64,000 nt of DNA from Palsa-504 sp963744005 (GCA_963744005.1 CAVURU010000004.1:186001-250000), one strand, 5' to 3'; counted from the first letter of the stretch, positions 9,309 to 18,646 are shown. Notes: generated from the letters alone by a model not told the origin. A program made the numbers and translations.

Positions 9309-10511
9309 CTATCCGCCGGCCCGGACGGTCAGCTGGTCCGCCGCGAACCGGACGGTCAGCTCCTCGCCCGGGTCCACGTCCGCCGCCGACCGGACCACGC
9401 CGTCGTCCGCGTGCTGCACGATGGCGTAGCCGCGGCTCAGCGTGGAGGCGGGGGACAGGGCGACCAGCCGGGCCCGGGTGTGGGCCAGGTCGTCGCCGCC
9501 GCGGGCCAGGCTGGCCGACAGTGACATCCGGGCCCGCTGCCGCAGCGCGTCGACCCGTTCGGCCTGGCGTTCCACCTCGCGGACCGGGTCGGCCAGCACC
9601 GGCCGGGACCGGATGCCCTGCAGCCAGGCCGTCTCCCGGTCCAGCCAGCCGGTCACGCACCGGCGCGCCCGGTCCCGCAGCTGGCCGATGAGGGCCAGCT
9701 GCTCGCTGACGTCGGGCACGATCCGCTTGGCCGCGTCGGTCGGCGTGGAGGCCCGCAGGTCGGCCACGAAGTCCAGCAGCGGGGTGTCCTGCTCGTGGCC
9801 GATCGCGCTCACCACCGGCGTCCGGCAGGCCGCGACCGCCCGGATCAGCGTCTCGTCCGAGAACGGCAGCAGGTCTTCCAAGGAGCCGCCGCCGCGGGCG
9901 ATCACGATCACCTCCACCTCGGCGTCCCCGTCCAGCCGCCGCAGCGCGTCGGTCACCTCCTCGGCCGCGAACGATCCCTGCACCGCGGTCTGCTCGACCC
10001 GGAACCGGACCGCGGGCCACCGCCGGGAGGCGTTGCGGAGCACGTCGCGCTCGGCCGCCGAGTTGCGCCCGCAGATGAGGCCGATGACCTTGGGCAGGAA
10101 AGGGAGAGCCCGCTTCCGTTCGGCGGAGAAAAGGCCCTCGGCGCCGAGCTCGCGCCGCAGCCGTTCCAGCCGGGCCAGCAGCTCGCCCACGCCCACGGCC
10201 CGGATCTCCAGCGCGGTCAGGGCAAAGGAGCCGCGGTTGGCGTTGAAGTCGGGCCGCGCCCAGACCACCACCCGGGCGCCTTCGGCGGGCGGCGGCTGCG
10301 CCGCGTCGAAGACCTGCCGGGTACAGATGACCCGGGCCGAGACGGCCGCCACCGGGTCGCGCAGGGTCAGGAACACCGCGCCGCCGCGGACCGTGCACTC
10401 CGCGATCTGGCCCTCCACCCAGACCCGGCCCAGCTTGCTGATCCACCCGCCGACCAGCTGCAGGACGGTGCGGACCGGGACCGGAGACTCGGCGGACGTC
10501 TCGAGCGCCAC
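9309..10511 (-). CDS. xseA: Exodeoxyribonuclease VII large subunit
   Basis: 400 residues. The N-terminal OB-fold (residues about 15-110) is followed by the XseA catalytic region with GLICGRNSAAERDVLRNASRRWP and VIVIARGGGSLEDLLPFSDE, then a long helical arm rich in Arg/Glu. The GTG start at 10509-10511 overlaps the TAG stop of the upstream gene by one base (TAGTG), so translation is likely coupled. Confidence 0.95.
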   Translation of the reverse strand: MALETSAESPVPVRTVLQLVGGWISKLGRVWVEGQIAECTVRGGAVFLTLRDPVAAVSARVICTRQVFDAAQPPPAEGARVVVWARPDFNANRGSFALTALEIRAVGVGELLARLERLRRELGAEGLFSAERKRALPFLPKVIGLICGRNSAAERDVLRNASRRWPAVRFRVEQTAVQGSFAAEEVTDALRRLDGDAEVEVIVIARGGGSLEDLLPFSDETLIRAVAACRTPVVSAIGHEQDTPLLDFVADLRASTPTDAAKRIVPDVSEQLALIGQLRDRARRCVTGWLDRETAWLQGIRSRPVLADPVREVERQAERVDALRQRARMSLSASLARGGDDLAHTRARLVALSPASTLSRGYAIVQHADDGVVRSAADVDPGEELTVRFAADQLTVRAGG

Positions 10512-11038
10512 TACGCCCCGGTCTCCAGCTTGGTGATCCGCCGCTCGAACATGGCCAGCACGTCGGCCCGGGCGGCGTGCTCACGCTCGTAGCTGACCAG
10601 CTGCCGGAGCTGGGCCGAGTCCAGGGTGCGCAGCCGCGCGCGCAGCGACGCGAGGCTCAGCTCGTCATAGTTGGCCAGCGGCAGGCCTGCCTCCGGCACG
10701 GGCGGCGCGGGCTCCCCGTCCGCCGCGACCTCGCCGAGGACGGCCTCGGCGTCCTCACCCAGCGGACGGGAACCGGAGACCGTCGGGGGGGCCTCCGCCG
10801 CGGACGGCCCTGGGGCGGCCGGGACCGGGTCCGCCACCGGAACCGCGGCCGGCGAGGCCGGCGCAGGCACGGCCCGCACGCGCGGCGGCAGCACCTGCTG
10901 AGCCGGCGCGGCCTTGCTCTTGTCCTTGTTCTTGAGCTTGTCCGTGACCAGGAGGAGCTGGCCGATGGCGGCGAAAACGCCGCGCAGCGCCTGCGCTGGA
11001 GCCTCCTTTACGCGGTCATTGACCTGCGGGAACCGCAT
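10511..11038 (-). CDS. Lipid-droplet-associated-type protein (Rv1109c-like)
   Basis: 175 residues. A conserved N-terminal helix (RFPQVNDRVKEAPAQALRGV) precedes a Pro/Ala-rich middle (residues 45-120) and a conserved C-terminal helix (YDELSLASLRARLRTLDSAQLRQLVSYE). In mycobacteria and streptomycetes this small protein sits between xseA and the divergent ispH, as here, and is annotated as lipid-droplet associated. The product name therefore rests partly on synteny. It heads the xseA-xseB operon. Confidence 0.75.
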   Translation of the reverse strand: MRFPQVNDRVKEAPAQALRGVFAAIGQLLLVTDKLKNKDKSKAAPAQQVLPPRVRAVPAPASPAAVPVADPVPAAPGPSAAEAPPTVSGSRPLGEDAEAVLGEVAADGEPAPPVPEAGLPLANYDELSLASLRARLRTLDSAQLRQLVSYEREHAARADVLAMFERRITKLETGA

Positions 11039-11191
11039 CTCGTACTCCTTATGGGAAGCCGGGGTCGCCTGCGCCGCGGATACCAGCGCGTGTCGCAGCT
11101 ATATCGCGGCTGTCCCTGCCGGGCAATTTTTCACCCTACTGCCGCCTGGCCGCAATACCTGCGCGCAGGCCGCACCGGGGTACCGGCCCGG

Positions 11192-12214
11192 ATGACGTTG
11201 ACGCGGAACGTACCCTGGAACGGTGACGGGTACAGAGGTGACCGGCCCCGGCCAGGCCGGCGGGTGCTGCTCGCGCGGCCGCGCGGCTACTGCGCCGGTG
11301 TCGACCGGGCCGTGCAGGCCGTGGAGCTGGCGCTGGACCGGTTCGGGCCGCCGGTCTACGTGCGCAGGCAGATCGTGCACAACACCCACGTGGTGGCCAC
11401 GCTGGAAAAGCGCGGGGCCATCTTCGTCACCGAGGTCGATGAGGTGCCCGAGGGCGCCGTCGTGGTCTTCTCCGCGCACGGCATCGCGCCGGACGTGCGG
11501 GCGGACGCCGAGCGCCGCGGCTTGCAGGCCATCGACGCCACCTGTCCGCTGGTCACCAAGGTGCACAACGAAGCGCGCCGCTTCGCGGCCAAGGACTACG
11601 ACATCCTCCTGGTCGGCCACGAGGGGCATGAAGAGGTCGTCGGTACCGCGGGGGAGGCCCCGGACCGGGTCCGGCTGGTCGACGGCGTCGACGGGGCGGC
11701 CAGCGTCGAGGTCGCCGATCCGTCCCGGGTGGTCTGGCTGTCCCAGACGACCCTGTCGGTGGATGAGACGGTGGAGACCGTCAATGCGCTCCGGGAACGC
11801 TTCCCGGCCCTGCTCGATCCGCCCAGTGATGACATCTGCTACGCCACCCAGAACCGCCAGGCCGCGGTCAAGGTCATCGCCGCCCGGGCCGACGTCGTCA
11901 TCGTGGTCGGCTCGGCCAACTCCTCCAACTCCGTCCGCCTGGTCGAGGTGGCCGCCAGCCACGGCGCAGCCGCGTACCTGGTCGATAACGCCGGCGAGGT
12001 CGATGAGCGCTGGCTGGACGGAGCCACCACCGTCGGCGTGACCAGCGGCGCCTCCGTGCCTGAGGAACTCGTGACCGCGGTGCTGGACCGGCTGGCCAGC
12101 TGCGGTTTCGGCGCCGTCGAGGAAGTCGAGGCGGTCGAGGAGAAGATGACGTTCGCCCTGCCCCGCGAGCTGCGGTCCTCAGCGGCGGCCCGGTCCCCCG
12201 AAGCCGCTGGCTGA
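11192..12214 (+). CDS. ispH: 4-hydroxy-3-methylbut-2-enyl diphosphate reductase
   Basis: Last enzyme of the MEP isoprenoid pathway, a [4Fe-4S] protein. The three cluster cysteines are Cys34 (RGYCAGVDRAV), Cys118 (DATCPLV) and Cys216 (DDICYATQNRQ); the TQNRQ and SSNSVRLVE motifs are intact. The ATG at 11192 is the first in-frame start after the divergent promoter region and gives 340 residues. The real start may be later, because family homology begins only at RRVLLARPRGYC. A GTG at 11223 in another frame would read a typical MTGTEVTG leader if one or two bases were missing. The 3' end overlaps the convergent DUF6542 gene by 36 bases. Confidence 0.92.
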   Translation: MTLTRNVPWNGDGYRGDRPRPGRRVLLARPRGYCAGVDRAVQAVELALDRFGPPVYVRRQIVHNTHVVATLEKRGAIFVTEVDEVPEGAVVVFSAHGIAPDVRADAERRGLQAIDATCPLVTKVHNEARRFAAKDYDILLVGHEGHEEVVGTAGEAPDRVRLVDGVDGAASVEVADPSRVVWLSQTTLSVDETVETVNALRERFPALLDPPSDDICYATQNRQAAVKVIAARADVVIVVGSANSSNSVRLVEVAASHGAAAYLVDNAGEVDERWLDGATTVGVTSGASVPEELVTAVLDRLASCGFGAVEEVEAVEEKMTFALPRELRSSAAARSPEAAG

Positions 12215-12652
12215 CCGGCGGGACCAGGCCGGCCGGTAGCCGCGGCCGATCGCGACCACCACCCCCAGCGCCGTCGCGGTGAACAGCCACGGGGCCGACT
12301 GGCCCAGCGTGACCACGGTCTGCTCCGCGGCCACGAACGTCCCGTCGGCCGTCACCAGCTGCGCGACCGCGCATCCGGCCAGGAAGACCAGCGGCGGGGC
12401 CACCACCAGCGCGCGCAGCCCGCTGGTCTTGGTGTAGTAGGTCACCATCCCGCAGATGCAGACGAACGCGGCGTCGGCCAGCGTCATCCAGTTCGCCCAG
12501 TCCGCCACCAGCTGGGTGAAGAAGCAGAGGATGAACATGGCCGCGATCGCGCCGCGCCCGGTCAGCCGGACGGAGGCGCGCGGCTCCAGGCGCGGGGTGC
12601 TCCGGGGCGCCGGGCGGTTCGGGGCCGGCGTCCGGGCCCGGATCTGCGTCAT
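12179..12652 (-). CDS. DUF6542 family membrane protein
   Basis: 157 residues with a Pro/Arg-rich N-terminus and four predicted hydrophobic segments (AIAAMFILCFFTQLVADWA, AAFVCICGMVTYYT, LVVAPPLVFLAGCAVAQL, LFTATALGVVVAIG). The family occurs between ispH and rmuC in actinobacteria, as here; function unknown. Its ATG overlaps the rmuC stop in an ATGA, implying translational coupling. Confidence 0.75.
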   Translation of the reverse strand: MTQIRARTPAPNRPAPRSTPRLEPRASVRLTGRGAIAAMFILCFFTQLVADWANWMTLADAAFVCICGMVTYYTKTSGLRALVVAPPLVFLAGCAVAQLVTADGTFVAAEQTVVTLGQSAPWLFTATALGVVVAIGRGYRPAWSRRSASGFGGPGRR

Positions 12653-13941
12653 CGGGCCGCGCGCACCAGGCCGACCGGCCGGCCCGCCTCGCCCGGCCCG
12701 TCCTGGGCCGGGGTGATCTCGGCCGGGGCGTCGGTGACCAGCTCCGCGGCCGACAGCGGCCGGGTCGTCTCCGCGACCGGCGTGAGCGGGTCGAGCTCGG
12801 CGTCGACCACGCCCAGGTCGTTCAGCTTGCGCGCGGTGACCAGGACCCGGCTCTCCAGCGAGCCCACCGCCTGGTTGTAGGCCGAGACGGTCTTGGTCAG
12901 TGACCGGCCCATCTGGTCCACGTGGCGGCCGAGGCTGCCGATCCGGTCGTAGAGCTCGCGGCCGAGGTCGAACACGGCGCGGGCGTTGTCGGCCAGCGCC
13001 GCCTGCTGCCAGGCGTACTGCGCCGTGCGAAGCATGGTGACCAGGGTGGTGGGCGTGGCGATGTGGACCTTGCGGGCCATGGCGTGCTCCAGCAGCCCAG
13101 GGTCGCGTTCCAGCGCCGGGGCCAGGAACGCCTCGCCCGGGATGAACAGGATGACGAACTCCGGCGACGGGCTGAGAGCCGCCCAGTAGGCCTTCCCGGC
13201 CAGCCGGTCGACGTGCTCGCGCAGGTGCCGTGCGTGCGCGTCCAGCCGCGCCGACCGCACATCCTCATCGTCGCTCTCGACCGCCTCCAGGTAGGCGGCC
13301 AGCGAGACCTTGGAGTCGACCACGATGTTCTTGCCGCCCGCCAGCCGGACCACCAGGTCCGGGCGCTGGGTGCCGTCGGCGGAGGTCACCTGCTCGTCGA
13401 AGTCGCAGCGGGCGCTCATCCCGGCCAGCTCGACCACGCGGCGCAGCTGCAGCTCGCCCCAGCGGCCGCGGGCCTCCGGCCGCCGCAGCGCGGTGACCAG
13501 GGCCTGGGTCTGGGAACGCAGCTGCTCGGAGCTCTGCCGCGCGCCGGCCACCTGCTCGGCGAGCGCGGCGTGGGATCGCGTCCGGGCCTTGTCGGACTCA
13601 CGGACGGACTCCTCCACCCGCGCCAGGGTCTCCTTCAGCGGGGCGATCAGGTGCTCGACCGCGGCCTGGCGGGTTTCCAGCTCGCCTGCCGCGTTGGCGT
13701 TGGCGGCCTGCAGCCGTCCCTCGGCCACTTCGAGGAACCGGGCCGTGCTGGCGTCCAGCGCCTGGGCGGACAGCGCCGCGAACCGCTCGGCGAGCTGGCC
13801 GTCGATCAGCGCGGCCCGCTGCTCGGCAGCCCGGGTCCGGCCGCTGGCCTCGGCCAGCCGCCCGCGCACGTAGAGATAGCCGATCGCTGCCCCGATGACG
13901 ATCCCCAGCAGCAGACCGACAAGCAGCGAGATCGCACTCAT
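12649..13941 (-). CDS. rmuC: DNA recombination protein RmuC
   Basis: 430 residues from the ATG at 13941, chosen because an N-terminal membrane helix (SLLVGLLLGIVIGAAIGYLYV) follows directly. The open frame further upstream to 14160 is antisense to ychF. A coiled-coil region (about 30-140) leads into the RmuC nuclease-like domain with RGRWGELQLRRVVELAGM, DLVVRLAGGKNIVVDSKVSL and EFVILFIPGEAFLAPAL. RmuC proteins limit DNA inversions at short repeats. It leads the rmuC-DUF6542 pair. Confidence 0.9.
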   Translation of the reverse strand: MSAISLLVGLLLGIVIGAAIGYLYVRGRLAEASGRTRAAEQRAALIDGQLAERFAALSAQALDASTARFLEVAEGRLQAANANAAGELETRQAAVEHLIAPLKETLARVEESVRESDKARTRSHAALAEQVAGARQSSEQLRSQTQALVTALRRPEARGRWGELQLRRVVELAGMSARCDFDEQVTSADGTQRPDLVVRLAGGKNIVVDSKVSLAAYLEAVESDDEDVRSARLDAHARHLREHVDRLAGKAYWAALSPSPEFVILFIPGEAFLAPALERDPGLLEHAMARKVHIATPTTLVTMLRTAQYAWQQAALADNARAVFDLGRELYDRIGSLGRHVDQMGRSLTKTVSAYNQAVGSLESRVLVTARKLNDLGVVDAELDPLTPVAETTRPLSAAELVTDAPAEITPAQDGPGEAGRPVGLVRAAR

Positions 13942-14068
13942 ACACAGCGATGCTCTCATTCCGTGAGCGAATACCCCGGCCGACACGCCCTGCCCCGCTG
14001 CCCTTTCCGGGCTCGTCACCGTCCCGGCCTGACCCAGGCCGCCGCCGGGCGGCATTAAACTCGCGCGG

Positions 14069-15160
14069 GTGAGCCTGTCAATCGGCATCGTCGGCCTGCC
14101 CAACGTCGGCAAGTCCACCCTCTTCAACGCGCTGACCCGGGCGGGCGCGCTGGCGTCCAACTACCCGTTCGCCACCATCGAGCCGAATGTCGGCATCGTC
14201 GGCCTGCCCGATGCTCGCCTGGGCGAGCTGGCCCGGCTGTATGACTCCGCGCGCGTGGTGCCCGCCTCGGTGCGCTTCACCGACATCGCCGGCCTGGTCC
14301 GCGGCGCCTCGCAGGGCCAGGGGCTGGGCAACCAGTTCCTGGCGCACATCCGCGAGACCGACGCCATCTGCCAGGTGGTCCGCGTGTTCGACGATCCGGA
14401 CGTCACGCACGTGGACGGTGACGTGTCACCGGAACGCGACATCGAGACGGTCGTCACCGAGCTGATCCTGGCCGACCTGCAGACGCTCGAGAAGGCCGAG
14501 CCCCGGCTGGCCAAGGAGGCCAAGTTCGCCAAGGATCCCGCCCGGGCCCAGGCCGCCGAGGCCGCGACCCAGGCCCAGCGGCTGCTGGACTCCGGCACCA
14601 CGCTGTGGGCCGGCGCGTCGGCCGCCGGCATCGACCCGGCCGCGCTGCGGGAGCTCCAGCTGCTGACGGCCAAGCCGTTCCTCTACGTCTTCAACATGGA
14701 CGTCTCCGAGCTGGACGACGAGGACCTGCGCAAGCGCCTGGCCGCCCTGGTCGCGCCGGCCGAGGCCATCTTCCTGGACGCCAAGACCGAGGCCGACCTG
14801 GCCGAGCTGCCCGAAGACGAGGCCGCGGAGCTGCTGGCCGAGGCGGGCATGGGAGAGCCGGGCCTGGCCCAGCTGGCCCGGGCCGGGTTCCAGTCGCTCG
14901 GCCTGCAGACGTTCCTCACCGCCGGCCCCAAGGAGACCCGCGCCTGGGAGATCAAGGCCGGCGCGACCGCCCCGGAGGCGGCCGGCGTCATCCACACCGA
15001 CTTCCAGCGCGGCTTCATCAAGGCCGAGGTCGTCTCCTTCGACGACCTGATGGCGGCGGGCTCGCTGGTCGCGGCCCGCTCCGCGGGCAAGGTCCGCATT
15101 GAGGGCAAGGACTACGTCATGCGGGACGGCGACGTCGTGGAGTTCCGCTTCAACGTCTAG
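14069..15160 (+). CDS. ychF: Redox-regulated ribosome-associated ATPase YchF (Obg family)
   Basis: 363 residues from a GTG. The P-loop GLPNVGKST (9-17) and switch FTDIAGLV are typical of YchF/OLA1; the adenine-preferring G4 position is occupied by NMD in FNMDVSELDD. A C-terminal TGS domain follows, ending MRDGDVVEFRFNV. The last codon and TAG stop (15158-15160) now lie inside the left target-site duplication of an IS481 element, but the protein is unchanged. Confidence 0.95.
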   Translation: MSLSIGIVGLPNVGKSTLFNALTRAGALASNYPFATIEPNVGIVGLPDARLGELARLYDSARVVPASVRFTDIAGLVRGASQGQGLGNQFLAHIRETDAICQVVRVFDDPDVTHVDGDVSPERDIETVVTELILADLQTLEKAEPRLAKEAKFAKDPARAQAAEAATQAQRLLDSGTTLWAGASAAGIDPAALRELQLLTAKPFLYVFNMDVSELDDEDLRKRLAALVAPAEAIFLDAKTEADLAELPEDEAAELLAEAGMGEPGLAQLARAGFQSLGLQTFLTAGPKETRAWEIKAGATAPEAAGVIHTDFQRGFIKAEVVSFDDLMAAGSLVAARSAGKVRIEGKDYVMRDGDVVEFRFNV

Positions 15161-16161
15161 CTGTACTGTCCGGGGACGTTGGTCAACCTGGTGATGGGTG
15201 CTGAGTTCCCGATCGCGGTGTGGGGCCGGTGGTGATTGTATTCGTGGAGCCATGCCGGGTATGCGGAGCGTCGGGCTGAGTCGCTGCGGTAGAACTTTTT
15301 GTAGGCCCATTCGCTGGCCAGGGTGCGGTGGAATCGCTCGATTTTGCCGTTGGTCTGGGGCCGGTAGGGGCGGGTGCGCTTGTGGGTGATGCCGAGGTCG
15401 GCGCAGGCGGCGGCCCATAGTTTAGAGCGGTAGCAGGCTCCGTTATCTGACAAGACGCGCTCGATGCGTACTCCGCGGGCGGCGAACCAGGCGGCGGCGT
15501 TGCGGAGGACCGAGACCGCGGTCTGGCGGGTTTCGTCGTCGCGGATCTCGGAGTAGGCCAGGCGGGAGTGATCATCCAGGACGGTGTGGATGAACGCTGT
15601 CCCGACCAGCGGGTGGCGGCCCGTGCCGTGGCTGCGCTGGCCGGTGCGGCGGGCGGTGGCGATGCGGTTCTGCAGGCCCTGGGCCTTGCCGAGGTAACGC
15701 CATCCGCCGCCGTCGGGGACGTTGCCGAGCTTCTTGACATCGACGTGGACCAGGGAGCCCGGGTAGGGGTGCTCGTAGCGGCGGACGGGCTCCCCGGTGA
15801 CCCGGTCGATGGCCGCGAGCCGGTTCAGGCGGCAGCGGACCAGCACCTGGTAGACGGTGGACGGGGCCAGCCCGGTCCGGGCCGCGATCTGCACCGGCCC
15901 GAGCCGGTGCTTCCACCGCAGGTGCACGATCGTGCGGACCACGGGCCGGGGCGTGCGGCCCGGCGAGCGGCGCGGCCGGGAAGACCTGTCGGCCATGCCG
16001 TCCGGGCCGAGCTGCCGGTACCGGTCAGCCCACCGCTTGGCGGTCGGCCAGGACACGTCGTAACGCTCGGCTGCCCGGGCGACCGGCCATCCCTGGTCCA
16101 CCACCAGGCACGCCAGCTTGAGACGGGCACGCGGGGTCAGGGCTGCATTAGCGTGGGACAC
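15157..16161 (-). CDS. IS481-family DDE transposase
   Basis: 334 residues from the GTG at 16161, which gives the family N-terminus SHANAALTPRARLKLACLV. Two helix-turn-helix regions (VARAAERYDVSWPTAKRWAD; PVQIAARTGLAPSTVYQVL) precede the rve-type catalytic core with the DDE acidic residues in HVDVKKLG, VLSDNGACY and GKIERFHRTLASEW. The final codons GQYS and the TAG lie across the element edge: the stop codon is provided by the CTAG in the target duplication, not by the element. A longer frame to 16209 runs toward the right end and lacks family sequence. Confidence 0.93.
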   Translation of the reverse strand: MSHANAALTPRARLKLACLVVDQGWPVARAAERYDVSWPTAKRWADRYRQLGPDGMADRSSRPRRSPGRTPRPVVRTIVHLRWKHRLGPVQIAARTGLAPSTVYQVLVRCRLNRLAAIDRVTGEPVRRYEHPYPGSLVHVDVKKLGNVPDGGGWRYLGKAQGLQNRIATARRTGQRSHGTGRHPLVGTAFIHTVLDDHSRLAYSEIRDDETRQTAVSVLRNAAAWFAARGVRIERVLSDNGACYRSKLWAAACADLGITHKRTRPYRPQTNGKIERFHRTLASEWAYKKFYRSDSARRSAYPAWLHEYNHHRPHTAIGNSAPITRLTNVPGQYS

Positions 16162-16286
16162 GAAGACCTCCTGGGCGCTGGAGCCGGTTCCTAGACAGCT
16201 CCACTCCACGCCCGGAGGTCTTCGCCCTCCAAGCTCATTCAGACCGTGTCATCACACGACCTCAACCAACGTGCCCGGACAGTACA
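15162..16286. mobile_element. IS481-family insertion sequence with 6-bp target duplication
   Basis: 1125 bp. The left end begins TGTACTGTCCGGGGACGTTG at 15162 and the right end, read in reverse complement from 16286, begins TGTACTGTCCGGGCACGTTG: inverted repeats with one mismatch in the first 20. Both flanks carry TCTAGC (15156-15161 and 16287-16292), a 6-bp duplication matching the NCTAGN target known for IS481. The intact ends, open transposase and perfect duplication suggest a recent insertion. The insertion point is the ychF stop codon. Confidence 0.95.
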
Positions 16287-16300
16287 TCTAGCGCTGTCCG

Positions 16301-17135
16301 TCACTGCGACCCGGTGGCCACCAGGATTGCGGTGATGGGCTCGAGCTCGGCCATCAGCTCGTCGAGCTCGGCGGGGGAGAGCGCCTCATACGGCGGGACG
16401 GCGAGCTCGTCGGTGAGGGCCTCGATGTGCCGCTTGGTCTTGCGCCCGGCGTCCGTGAACCGGCCCTCGCCGTCGACCAGCCCGCGCTCGCGCAGCCCGT
16501 CCATGACCTCAGCGAGCCGCTTCTTCGGCAGATGGTGGATGCGCCCGAAGGACTCCGGCGGGTAGATGCCCATGTCCAGTGCGGAGAGCACGTGCGCCTC
16601 GGTGCCGCCGATCTGCGCTCCGACGAGAGCGGCGATGTGCCCGTCGCCGCGGTGCTCGCGCAGCATGGTCGCGGAGTGCCACAGCCGGGCGACCTGGTCG
16701 CCGGGCACCGCGAGGGTGCGCATCCCCGCGTACATCGCCCGGCCTTCCATCGGCGCGCTCGTGGCCGCTTTGGTGGTCAGGTCGGCGGCGCGCGCCAGGC
16801 CCGGGGAAGCCGGCCAGCTCGTCGCCGAGGATCCGCCGCAGCGAGGCCGCGCTGCCCCGCTCGCGCGCGGCGACCGAGGCTTCGGGCGGGATCGTCTCCC
16901 ATGCGCTCGGGATGTGCCGGGCCGCCTCGCCCTCGGCGAAGCTGTAGAACGCCGCGTGCACGACGTGGGCCGGCACTCGCCCCAGCGGCGCGGCCCGGCT
17001 GGCGAAGTAGCCGTCCCAGTAGGTGCGGTGGCCGAGCGCGGCCATCTCCTGGTTGCACTCGTCGGCCATGAAGGTGACCAGGCAGATCGGCTCGAGGAGC
17101 TCGAACATGCGGCGGGCGTCAGTCGCAGTGGGCAT
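16301..17135 (-). CDS. SCO6745-family helix-turn-helix-like protein, frameshifted
   Basis: About 277 residues. The N-terminal part (ARRMFELLEPICLVTFMADE, ALGHRTYWDGYFASRAAPLG, VHAAFYSFAEGEAARHIPSAW) is in one frame, and after ILGDELAGFPG the family sequence continues in the next frame as LARAADLTTKAATSAPMEGR through to ELEPITAILVATGSQ. One extra base in the run CCCCGGGCC near 16797-16806 explains the break. SCO6745 proteins are actinobacterial and MarR-like in architecture, with a C-terminal winged helix; their function is not established. It is transcribed away from the TetR gene and shares its operator region. Confidence 0.75.
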
Positions 17136-17186
17136 GTCCGGTCAGACGAGGCGGGCGGCCCGGATTCATCGGCCCGGGGAGCGTGC

Positions 17187-17240
17187 TTGACATCCAGAGG
17201 GCTCCTATCAATGATAGGTATGGAAACTATCAACGATAGG
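17187..17240. promoter_or_regulatory. Twin TetR-type operators with a TTGACA -35 box
   Basis: CCTATCA and TGATAGG form a 15-base palindrome (17204-17218) around a central A. A second copy, CTATC and GATAG around AAC, occupies 17228-17240, 23 bases on. TTGACA (17187-17192) lies at -35 distance from the first copy, so a bound dimer would cover the -10 region. The site lies between the SCO6745-like gene and tetR and could control both. Confidence 0.7.
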
Positions 17241-17247
17241 AATCGTG

Positions 17248-17838
17248 ATGCCGCCCGGGACGTCCGTCGCTGACCGCCGCTCGCAGCGGCTCGCGCAGGT
17301 CCTGGACGCGGCCTGGGCCATCGCCGCCGAGTCCGGCCTGACCGCGGTGTCGCTGCACGAGGTGGCGCGCCGGGTCGGGATCAAGCAGCCGTCTCTGTAC
17401 AGCTACGTCAGCTCGAAACTCGACCTGTATGACGCGATGTTCGGCCAGGCGTATGAGCAACTGCTGGCCGAGCTGGACGCGGCCGCCCCGCACGGGACCG
17501 CGCGCGAGCAGCTGCTGCAGCTCTCCAGAAAGGTCCTCGACTTCGCCGTATCCGATCCGCCCCGGCAGCAGCTGCTGTTCCAGCGCACCATTCCCGGGTT
17601 CGAGCCCTCGCCGGAGTCGTACGCGCTCGCGAAGCGCCTGATCGACCGGGCCATGAGCCTGCTGTCGGCCCTGGGCGCGGGGGATCCGGCTTACGTCGAC
17701 GTCTACACCTCGCTCATCGCCGGGCTCGGCGCGCAGCAGATCGCCAACGACCCGGGTGGTGACCGCTTCTCGCGTCACCTCGAGGCCCTGCTCGACCTGT
17801 TCCTCGACCACTTCGTCGCCCGGCCGGAGCCGTCATGA
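17248..17838 (+). CDS. TetR family transcriptional regulator
   Basis: 196 residues; ATG at 17248, or the adjoining GTG at 17245. The N-terminal helix-turn-helix is clear (QVLDAAWAIAAESGLTAVSL, HEVARRVGIKQPSLYSYVSSK), and a helical ligand domain fills residues 60-195. Its stop overlaps the next ATG (ATGA), so regulator and enzyme are coupled. The palindromes immediately upstream make autorepression likely. Confidence 0.9.
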   Translation: MPPGTSVADRRSQRLAQVLDAAWAIAAESGLTAVSLHEVARRVGIKQPSLYSYVSSKLDLYDAMFGQAYEQLLAELDAAAPHGTAREQLLQLSRKVLDFAVSDPPRQQLLFQRTIPGFEPSPESYALAKRLIDRAMSLLSALGAGDPAYVDVYTSLIAGLGAQQIANDPGGDRFSRHLEALLDLFLDHFVARPEPS

Positions 17839-18607
17839 CCCGGGCGGCCCAGCTCGCGGACCAGATTCCGGGCATCGGCCACCACGAGGCCATGCAGCTG
17901 GCCGAGGCGGAGAACGCGCGCCTGCTCAGCGTGCTACGCGGCTTGGCCGCCGGGCAGTGGGCCGCGCCGACCGACTGCTCGCGGTGGACCGTCCGCGACA
18001 TCGCCGTCCACCTCATCGCCGCGGCCCAGGCGCAGACCAGCCCGGTCGAGCTCGCTCGCCAGCTCCTGGCCGGGCGCAGGCTCACCGCGCAGATCGGCGG
18101 CCAGCACTGGGTGGACGGGCTGAACGAGGCGCAGCTGCGCGCCCGCCGGCACTGGTCGCCGGCCACCCTGCCGGATCGCTGGCAGCGCCATTCCGCGACC
18201 GCGCTGACGGTCCGGCGCCGGATGCCTGCGCCGATCCGGGCGCTGCCCCTGCTGCCCCTCGGCACCGCCCTGGACGTCACGGTCGGCTGGCAGCCGCTGG
18301 GCTACCTGTTCGACATGGGCTTCACCCGGGATGTGTGGCTGCACCGGATCGACATCGCGCGAGCCGCAGGCATCGAGCCGGAGCTGTCGGCCGGGCACGA
18401 CGGGCGGATCGTCGCCGGCATCTTCGCCGAGTGGGCCGCGCGGCATGGTGCTGCGTGCACGCTCACCCTCACCGGGCCGGCAGGCGGCGAGTTCGCGCCG
18501 GCCCGGGGGGTGGCGAGCCGCAGACCGTCGACGCGGCCGAGTTCGTCCGGATTCTCTCCGGCCGCGCCGCAGGTCCGGGCGTCCTGCGCCACAAGCTCCC
18601 GCTCTGA
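17835..18607 (+). CDS. Maleylpyruvate isomerase-type mycothiol-dependent enzyme, frameshifted
   Basis: About 257 residues. The MDMPI/DinB-like N-terminus is intact (AENARLLSVLRGLAAGQWAAPTDCSRWTVRDIAVHLIAA), with the helical-bundle His of VRDIAVHL, and the second half has GFTRDVWLHRIDIARAAG. The frame changes at a run of six G (18505-18510): with one more G the ending becomes EPQTVDAAEFVRILSGRAAG and stops at 18607. As given, the frame runs on to 18671 into the next gene. These enzymes usually use mycothiol, and mshB is present in this window. Substrate unknown. Confidence 0.75.
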
Positions 18608-18646
18608 GACCGCGCATCAACCATCACCGCGAAAGGAAGGCCCGAC

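Noticed and set aside
17756..18607. Separate 283-codon gene overlapping tetR
   Set aside because: Only its last ~35 codons have family sequence; it is the shifted end of the gene that starts at 17835.
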